7,441 nt of DNA from an uncultured bacterium (lineage in GTDB: Bacteria; Verrucomicrobiota; Kiritimatiellia; CAIKKV01; CAITUY01). The notes beneath the pieces are model-generated. The model saw only the letters and a program-made list of their open reading frames with translations, ran no database searches and was not told where the DNA came from. The translations under genes and the position numbers were made by a program. Positions 1 to 4,693 of the stretch are shown here, piece by piece. Position 1 is the first letter of the stretch; every line of letters starts with the position of its first letter. The stretch is from assembly GCA_903934155.1 (NCBI GenBank), contig CAIZMS010000246.1, positions 1 to 7,441 of the forward strand. The letters run 5' to 3'.

Positions 1-986
1 GCCACGCGCCGGGCCTTATCCAATTCACGAACCGCATCCGTGTACGCGGAAAGCGACTGCTCGGCGGTTTTTGAAAAATCGTACTTCAGGAACAACGCAC
101 TCGCGGTCTCCGCCGTTTTCACCTTCAACTCGGCGCTATCCTGGGCTAATTGATCCCGCACCAGTTCCGTCTTCGCGACAAACTGTTTCTCAAAAAGCCG
201 CCGCGTCCCGTCCAGGGTGGCTTTGGCCTGACCGAGCTCCTTCTGTGCCGCCTGTAAATCGTCCTCAAACTTGCGCAACTTCTGCTTGGCTTCACCATCT
301 CCCAATTCCTCAATACTGGCATATCGGGAGAAATCAATGGCTTGCGTGGACACCTCTGTCGGATTTGACTCACGGGCCTCCGTCATGGGGGTGAGGCTCT
401 CAATACTGTTGGTGCCGGCTTCCGTCAGGATCTTATCAAGACCATGCTCCTTGATAATCCGGGCGGTAACGGTATCGCCCAGGAATTTATCAAAATCCAT
501 CCGCGCAAAGCGGGCCTTCTGCTCAGCGGTCTTGATGTCGCTTTGGTTCTGATTCACCTGAATTTCATAATTTTGCTGCGCATCCGTCAGGTTGGCGGCC
601 GCCTGCTGATACTGGATTTCCTGCTGGGCGATCTGCTTTTGCAATTCCGACGAATCCAGCTCGACCAAAACCTTCTTGCTCTTCACATCCGCTTCAGTGA
701 CGAGATACCCTTCCTCAACAATCTTCAAAATCTTCGTGCCCTGATGGCCCACGCGGACTTCGCATTTGATTTCCTGCGATTCAAGAGCCTTCAGGCTACC
801 CCCTTCGAGCACATTGATCTCCAGGGTCCCGCGCCGCGCGGAGAAGGCAAGCTCCTTCACCGCCGACCCGCCGCGGCCCGGCCACCCCCACCAGCCGAGC
901 AGAACGAGAACGGCGGCCGCTGCGGCCATTTTCCGCCAGCGCGGCTGACGCCGGATGAAATTCAGAATTTTACCTGGTTTTAACAT
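1..986 (-). CDS. HlyD/RND-type efflux periplasmic adaptor subunit, partial (C-terminus cut off by window edge)
   Basis: Membrane-fusion (adaptor) protein expected to bridge an inner-membrane pump and the outer-membrane factor encoded just upstream. 328 residues are visible; the frame is open to base 1, so the C-terminal beta-barrel and membrane-proximal parts are missing. Residues 1-20 are basic (RRQPRWRK), followed by a single hydrophobic anchor at about 20-35 (AAAAAVLVLLGWWGW), giving an inner-membrane-anchored periplasmic protein. Residues about 60-112 form the first half of a lipoyl/barrel-sandwich domain, with the typical run EEGYLVTEADV...VLVELDSSEL. Residues about 113-165 and 236-300 are Gln/Ala/Glu-rich helical coiled coil, with a hairpin-tip-like stretch RRLFEKQFVAKTEL at 262-275. 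About 60-70 residues between the helices (169-235) lack heptad character. The ATG at 986 is chosen because GGAGG lies 9 bases upstream and the basic-plus-hydrophobic N-terminus follows directly. It overlaps the upstream gene by 17 bases. Export substrate unknown; family call is firm. Confidence 0.9.
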   Translation of the reverse strand, partial: MLKPGKILNFIRRQPRWRKMAAAAAVLVLLGWWGWPGRGGSAVKELAFSARRGTLEINVLEGGSLKALESQEIKCEVRVGHQGTKILKIVEEGYLVTEADVKSKKVLVELDSSELQKQIAQQEIQYQQAAANLTDAQQNYEIQVNQNQSDIKTAEQKARFARMDFDKFLGDTVTARIIKEHGLDKILTEAGTNSIESLTPMTEARESNPTEVSTQAIDFSRYASIEELGDGEAKQKLRKFEDDLQAAQKELGQAKATLDGTRRLFEKQFVAKTELVRDQLAQDSAELKVKTAETASALFLKYDFSKTAEQSLSAYTDAVRELDKARRV

Positions 987-2649
987 CCTTCAGATCCTCC
1001 CACTGCCCATTGTCCTTGATGTAAAGAATTCCCATGTTGTTCCAAAATTGCAGCCGCGCAATCGTATGCGTCACGAGTGCTTTCGTCCGCTGGTTTTTCG
1101 AATCAATCAAGGCGTTTTGCGCATCCACCTGATCCTGCGCCTTGGAACGACCCCATTCCGCCAGAAGCCCCTGTTCCTCGACGCGCCGCTCGGCGAGCCG
1201 CACGCCGATTTCGCTAATTTCGAAACTCCGCTTGGCTTGATCAAGCGTCCGCCAACTTTCCCGAACCTCGAGCTTGATCTGGTCTTCCTGCTCCTCAAGC
1301 GTTCGGGCGGTTTTGTTCCGGGCAATCAGGGCAGCCCGGTACGAATTACGCGCTGCGGTTCGATCCAATCCGGGATCAACATCCAATCCGGCGCTCCACG
1401 AATAACGCCGATCGTCGGGCATGGAAAAACGCTCCTTTTTGCCACTGCTGATACTCGCGTCAGCGGAAAGGGAAACCGCCGCCCTGAGGCCATCCTGCGC
1501 CAGCAGCACCTTTCGCTCCGCATCCGCGAGGCGATCCTTGATACTCATGAAATCCAGCCGCGCCGCCAGCGCCAACCGCGTGGAATCATCCACGCTGATG
1601 TCAGGATGATGAATCTGCAACGCAGCCAATTCACGGTCATCCAGCACGAGATGGGCGTCCACCTTGAGGCCGAGCTGTATTTTAAAATTATCGAGCGCCT
1701 GCCTGTAGCTCCGTATCGCATTGATCCAGGTCCCTTCGGCGGACAACTCCTGCTGTTCCTGCCGACCCAGATCCGTTCCCGCGACCCGGCCTTCCTGCGC
1801 CAACGCACGCGTTCGATCGGCATTCTTCCGGGAGGACTGCAGGTTCAGATAACTGTTGCGCACGGCATCACGATTGCTCAGCACATCATAGTAGGCGGTG
1901 GCGATCTTGACGCTGAAATCCTTCCGGAACTGGGTGAAATCCCGTAGGTCATAAAGCAAATCGCGCTCCGCCTGCAGAAGATTTTCCATTTCCTGCTTGA
2001 ATCCAGAGTTGCGTAACAACGGCCGAACGAACGTGGCACTCAGTTTCGACGACGTCGCCAACCGCGGATCTCCGCTCACAAAGCGAAGAAAGTCCGTCGT
2101 AAAAGCCGTCGTGATCCTGCCCAGATCACGAACCAACCAGTCAGTTCCCACCGAGCCGCTGGAACTGACCTTGCGCTCCTCAACAAAGTTGTCGCTTAAA
2201 GCAGGGGTTTCGGTGGCTTCCGAGGAATACGCCCCTTTGGCGCCTGCCGAAAAGATCGGCGTGTATTCATGACGGGCCAGCGTCAGTGCCAGGGCGGAAA
2301 GATAGAGCTGCTCCTTTCGCGATTGATAGTTGCGACTGTGGTGGATGGCAATCCCCAGCGCGTCCTCCAACCGCAGGATGCGCGCCCCACGCTCAGTCGC
2401 ACCCTCCGGCCCGAAGAAGTCCACAGCATTCGTGAAGCCGGGCAGATTGCCCAGGGGGAGGGCGTTGGTCTGCTCGATGCTGAAGGCTGCATCCATGTTC
2501 TTCACCAGCGGGGTTTTCTCCCGGATCACGCCATAAGCCGCCTTGTCCGCGGATTTCCGGTAATGACTGGACGTGCAGCCCACCAGGGCAACAAGCACCA
2601 ACAGCACCGGAATTGACTCTCGTAATAATCTCTTTGTATTTACTGACAT
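970..2649 (-). CDS. TolC/OprM-type outer membrane factor, predicted lipoprotein
   Basis: Outer-membrane channel of a tripartite exporter, 559 residues. The N-terminus (KRLLR, then a hydrophobic stretch at 13-24) ends in a lipobox LVGC with Cys25, and Thr at the following position, consistent with lipidation and outer-membrane sorting. Residues about 26-90 are a polar lead-in. Then come the two TolC-type halves: the first opens with ILRLEDALGIAIHHSRNYQS (91-110) and continues through FVRPLLRNSG (207-216) and a long helical stalk segment (about 222-330). The second covers about 356-535, with helices around DRLADAERKVLLAQDGLRAA (372-391) and 445-535. Length is somewhat above the 450-500 typical of classical members, mainly from the N-terminal lead-in. 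The start ATG is preferred because it gives a complete lipoprotein signal, although no clear Shine-Dalgarno precedes it. First gene of a two-gene or longer operon with the adaptor. Known of the family: the channel forms a trimer. Inferred: it pairs with the downstream adaptor. Confidence 0.9.
   Translation of the reverse strand: MSVNTKRLLRESIPVLLVLVALVGCTSSHYRKSADKAAYGVIREKTPLVKNMDAAFSIEQTNALPLGNLPGFTNAVDFFGPEGATERGARILRLEDALGIAIHHSRNYQSRKEQLYLSALALTLARHEYTPIFSAGAKGAYSSEATETPALSDNFVEERKVSSSGSVGTDWLVRDLGRITTAFTTDFLRFVSGDPRLATSSKLSATFVRPLLRNSGFKQEMENLLQAERDLLYDLRDFTQFRKDFSVKIATAYYDVLSNRDAVRNSYLNLQSSRKNADRTRALAQEGRVAGTDLGRQEQQELSAEGTWINAIRSYRQALDNFKIQLGLKVDAHLVLDDRELAALQIHHPDISVDDSTRLALAARLDFMSIKDRLADAERKVLLAQDGLRAAVSLSADASISSGKKERFSMPDDRRYSWSAGLDVDPGLDRTAARNSYRAALIARNKTARTLEEQEDQIKLEVRESWRTLDQAKRSFEISEIGVRLAERRVEEQGLLAEWGRSKAQDQVDAQNALIDSKNQRTKALVTHTIARLQFWNNMGILYIKDNGQWEDLKDVKTR
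996..1000 (-). promoter_or_regulatory. Ribosome binding site of the adaptor gene
   Basis: GGAGG on the minus strand, 9 bases before the ATG at 986, inside the last codons of the outer-membrane factor gene. A second purine run (GAAGG) directly abuts the ATG but is too close to serve as the main site. This supports the start at 986 and allows ribosomes finishing the upstream gene to reinitiate. Confidence 0.65.
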
Positions 2650-2690
2650 CGTGTGCAGCCGATATTCTGTTTTACCCGCGGAATGGCCGG

Positions 2691-2719
2691 ATGATGAACT
2701 TACAGGAGCGAATCTTCAA
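2691..2719 (-). promoter_or_regulatory. Weak candidate promoter for the outer-membrane factor/adaptor operon
   Basis: Reading on the minus strand, a TTGAAG -35-like hexamer (2719-2714) is followed after 17 bases by CATCAT (2696-2691), a 4-of-6 match to the -10 consensus. It would start transcription near 2684, giving a leader of roughly 35 bases before the ATG at 2649. Both hexamers are imperfect; it is offered because the operon must be expressed from this gap or by an unseen signal. Confidence 0.25.
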
Positions 2720-2731
2720 TGGTTTTTTCTT

Positions 2732-2759
2732 TTGCGGGAGCCTGCTTTTCTGATATAAC
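2732..2759 (+). promoter_or_regulatory. Extended -10 promoter for rnhC-prmA-SNF2, predicting a leaderless or near-leaderless transcript
   Basis: TATAAC at 2754-2759 matches 5 of 6 positions of the -10 consensus and is preceded by TG at 2751-2752 with one base between, the extended -10 form. A modest -35-like TTGCGG lies at 2732-2737 with a 16-base spacer. Transcription would begin around 2765-2769, at or within a few bases of the rnhC ATG (2769). No Shine-Dalgarno is visible before that ATG, which fits a leaderless start. Confidence 0.5.
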
Positions 2760-2768
2760 TAAGCGTTT

Positions 2769-3803
2769 ATGGAAACACGTAATTCGTTCACCTTTGAGTT
2801 ATCGGAAACCCAGCAGGCCGCCCTGATCATGATCCTGGAAGGGGGGAATTTCAAGGCCGCCACCGTACCGTATTCCATTATTGCCGTGGACGCCGACCAT
2901 TGCCGGGTCGTGCTCTACCAGTCGGGCAAATGCGTCGTTCAGGGCAAGGGCGCCCAGGATTTCGTAACCTTTACCCTCGAACCCCTCGTCCTGATGGCGG
3001 CCCAGGTCGGCTACGAGGATATCCTGAACCCCGAGGCACTGGCCCCGCACATCGGCGTGGATGAAAGCGGGAAAGGCGATTTCTTCGGGCCCATGGTCAT
3101 TGCCAGCGCCTATACCGACCAGGCCATCGTCGAAAAGTTCCGCGAAATCGGGGTGCGGGACAGTAAGAAAATCACCACCGACAAGCGTATTCTGGAAATT
3201 GCCCGGGAAATCCGGAAGATTCTCGGCAACCGCTTCACCCTGATCCAGATCAGCCCCGGAAAATACAACCAGCTATATTCCAAAATGAGAAGCGTCAACG
3301 CCATGCTCGCATGGGGCCATGCCCGGGCCATCGAGAACATGCTGGACATCATCCCCACCTGCCCCCGCGCCATCTCGGACCAGTTCGGCAGCAAGGAACA
3401 GGTCCAGCGTGCCCTGATGCACAAAGGCCGGAAAGTCGAACTGGTCCAGATGCACAAGGCGGAATCGGATCTCGCCGTGGCCGCCGCCTCCATCCTTGCC
3501 CGGGAAGCCTTTGTGCTGGGCCTGAAAAAACTGGGCGACCAGCATGGCGTCAAACTCCCCAAGGGTGCCTCGGATCTCGTCCAGATTGCCGCCGTGGAAC
3601 TCATCAAGAAACACTCCCCCCACGTGCTGCTGGAAACCGCCAAATGCCATTTCCGAACCACGGATTCGGTTCTCGCCCGCGTCCAGCAGACCCGGTCTGT
3701 CCTCGGCCCCGCCGGGGCCGCCGTATCGGCCCCCTACGACCGCTCGAAGTTCAGCGGGGGAAAGACGAAGAATTCAGAAGCCAGAAGTCAGGAGACAGAA
3801 TGA
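2769..3803 (+). CDS. rnhC: Ribonuclease HIII
   Basis: Endonuclease that cuts the RNA strand of RNA:DNA hybrids (R-loops, Okazaki primers) in the cytoplasm. 344 residues. Residues about 5-70 match the TBP-like N-terminal substrate-binding domain characteristic of RNase HIII, including YQSGKCVVQGKGAQDF (50-65). The catalytic domain begins at HIGVDESGKGDFFGP (94-108), the HIII signature. Catalytic acidic residues by family alignment are Asp98, Glu99, Asp204 (in SDQFGSKEQ) and Asp234 (in KAESDLAVAAASILARE). RDSKK (130-134) and KCHFRTTD (292-299) are further family blocks. All key residues are present, so the enzyme is predicted active. The last roughly 30 residues (from about 313) go beyond the usual end near 300-315; the final ten come from a 7-base tandem repeat. 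The start ATG has no Shine-Dalgarno, but a promoter abuts it. First gene of the plus-strand operon; its TGA overlaps the prmA ATG (ATGA). RNase HII is excluded by the N-terminal domain and the DESGKGD form. Confidence 0.96.
   Translation: METRNSFTFELSETQQAALIMILEGGNFKAATVPYSIIAVDADHCRVVLYQSGKCVVQGKGAQDFVTFTLEPLVLMAAQVGYEDILNPEALAPHIGVDESGKGDFFGPMVIASAYTDQAIVEKFREIGVRDSKKITTDKRILEIAREIRKILGNRFTLIQISPGKYNQLYSKMRSVNAMLAWGHARAIENMLDIIPTCPRAISDQFGSKEQVQRALMHKGRKVELVQMHKAESDLAVAAASILAREAFVLGLKKLGDQHGVKLPKGASDLVQIAAVELIKKHSPHVLLETAKCHFRTTDSVLARVQQTRSVLGPAGAAVSAPYDRSKFSGGKTKNSEARSQETE
3769..3803 (+). repeat. Five-unit 7-base tandem repeat spanning the rnhC end and prmA start
   Basis: Five consecutive heptamers (3769-3775, 3776-3782, 3783-3789, 3790-3796, 3797-3803) follow an imperfect AGAAGNC pattern; the first is AGAATTC, the fourth AGGAGAC and the last AGAATGA. 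They encode the Ser/Glu/Arg/Gln-rich tail of RNase HIII and its stop codon. The fourth unit supplies the AGGAG of prmA and the fifth contains the prmA ATG. Similar AGAAGTCAG-type heptamers occur dispersed, usually between genes, in several bacterial genomes (recollection, not searched). Confidence 0.7.
3790..3794 (+). promoter_or_regulatory. Ribosome binding site of prmA
   Basis: AGGAG, 5 bases before the ATG at 3800. It fixes the prmA start here and lies wholly within the tandem repeat and the rnhC coding sequence. Confidence 0.7.
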
Positions 3804-4693
3804 GGACCGCCTCTCTGCCCATGCTCTATGCCGCACGGCTGGAAACAACCAGCCAGCTGGCGGAGCGGTATGATGACGCCTGCGTTGAGGGCGGGGATGA
3901 TGAGTGCACCGCCTGGTTCGGTGCCGACCGCGATCTCGCCATCATCGAGTATTACTGCAGCACCCGCGCCGAGGCGGAACACCGCCTGGCGGCCATGATG
4001 TCGTTTTTTGAATCCCGCCGGGGTAATGATCCCCTGCTGGGAGCCATACGGGACTTACCGGCCGAAGACTGGGCGGAAAGTTGGAAAAAATTCTTCCATG
4101 TCGAAAAAGTCTCCATCCGGGTCTGGATCAAGCCGACCTGGGAATCCTGCACCCCCGCCGCAGGCGAAATCATTGTCGAACTGGATCCGGGCATGAGCTT
4201 CGGCACCGGCCAGCATGGCACGACGCGCGGTTGCCTGCAAATGATCGACCGCCTCGCGACCACACCCGGACTCCGCCTGGCCGATATCGGCTGCGGCTCG
4301 GGAATCCTGGCCATCGCGGCGGCCAAACTGGGATATCGTGACCTGATCGCCCTGGACAATGATCCCGATGCCGTACGGATCGCCACCGAAAATGCGGACT
4401 TGAACGGCGTCGCCAGCCAGATTCGGTTTGTAACCGGAGATTGTTCCGTCGCCGGGCTCGACCACTCCCACGATATCGTGGTGGCGAACATTCTGGCCAA
4501 TGTGCTGATCGCCAACGCGAGCGTCCTGATGGGATATCTCGCCCGTTCCCCCGCCGCCCGCCTGATCCTCTCTGGAATTCTGAATCCCCAGGCCACCGAT
4601 GTTCAGGCCGCCTATGAAGCCTGCGGCATGACCCTGGTCGAATCCCTCCAACTCGGCGAGTGGACAACCCTCTGCCTGAAGCCCACCCCATGA
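3800..4693 (+). CDS. prmA: Ribosomal protein L11 methyltransferase
   Basis: S-adenosylmethionine-dependent enzyme that methylates amino groups of ribosomal protein L11 in the cytoplasm. 297 residues, the normal family length of about 290-300. The N-terminal substrate-recognition domain (about 1-95) ends in the family block EDWAESWKKFFHVEKV (89-104), followed by VWIKPTWE. The signature LDPGMSFGTGQHGTTRGCLQ lies at 128-147. SAM motif I is LADIGCGSGILAIAAAKLG (160-178), Asp186 in ALDNDPDA is the likely ribose-binding acid, and DIVVANILANVLIA (225-238) carries the Asn-Ile-Leu motif at 230-232; LILSGIL (255-261) follows. The reading frame is open back to 3311, but the ATG at 3800 is preferred: it has AGGAG 5 bases upstream, gives the right length, and the upstream extension is antigenically meaningless out-of-frame rnhC sequence. 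An alternative ATG at 3821 is less well placed. Its start overlaps the rnhC stop and its stop overlaps the next ATG, both as ATGA, so translation of the three genes is probably coupled. Confidence 0.96.
   Translation: MRTASLPMLYAARLETTSQLAERYDDACVEGGDDECTAWFGADRDLAIIEYYCSTRAEAEHRLAAMMSFFESRRGNDPLLGAIRDLPAEDWAESWKKFFHVEKVSIRVWIKPTWESCTPAAGEIIVELDPGMSFGTGQHGTTRGCLQMIDRLATTPGLRLADIGCGSGILAIAAAKLGYRDLIALDNDPDAVRIATENADLNGVASQIRFVTGDCSVAGLDHSHDIVVANILANVLIANASVLMGYLARSPAARLILSGILNPQATDVQAAYEACGMTLVESLQLGEWTTLCLKPTP

Noticed and set aside
830..935. GC-rich GCGGCC/CCGCGGC runs suggestive of a repeat or palindrome
   Set aside because: They encode the Ala-rich membrane anchor and Gly/Arg linker of the adaptor and are explained by codon bias.
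955..1947. 330-codon open frame on the plus strand opposite the outer-membrane factor gene
   Set aside because: It is antisense to a gene with a lipobox and TolC-type halves, has no recognisable domain, and such open frames are common opposite GC-rich genes.
2732..2743. Possible hairpin GCGGGAGCCTGC with a neighbouring T-run, resembling a terminator
   Set aside because: The arms would leave only a two-base loop and need a G-T pair, and the site sits within the promoter region, so it is not a credible terminator.
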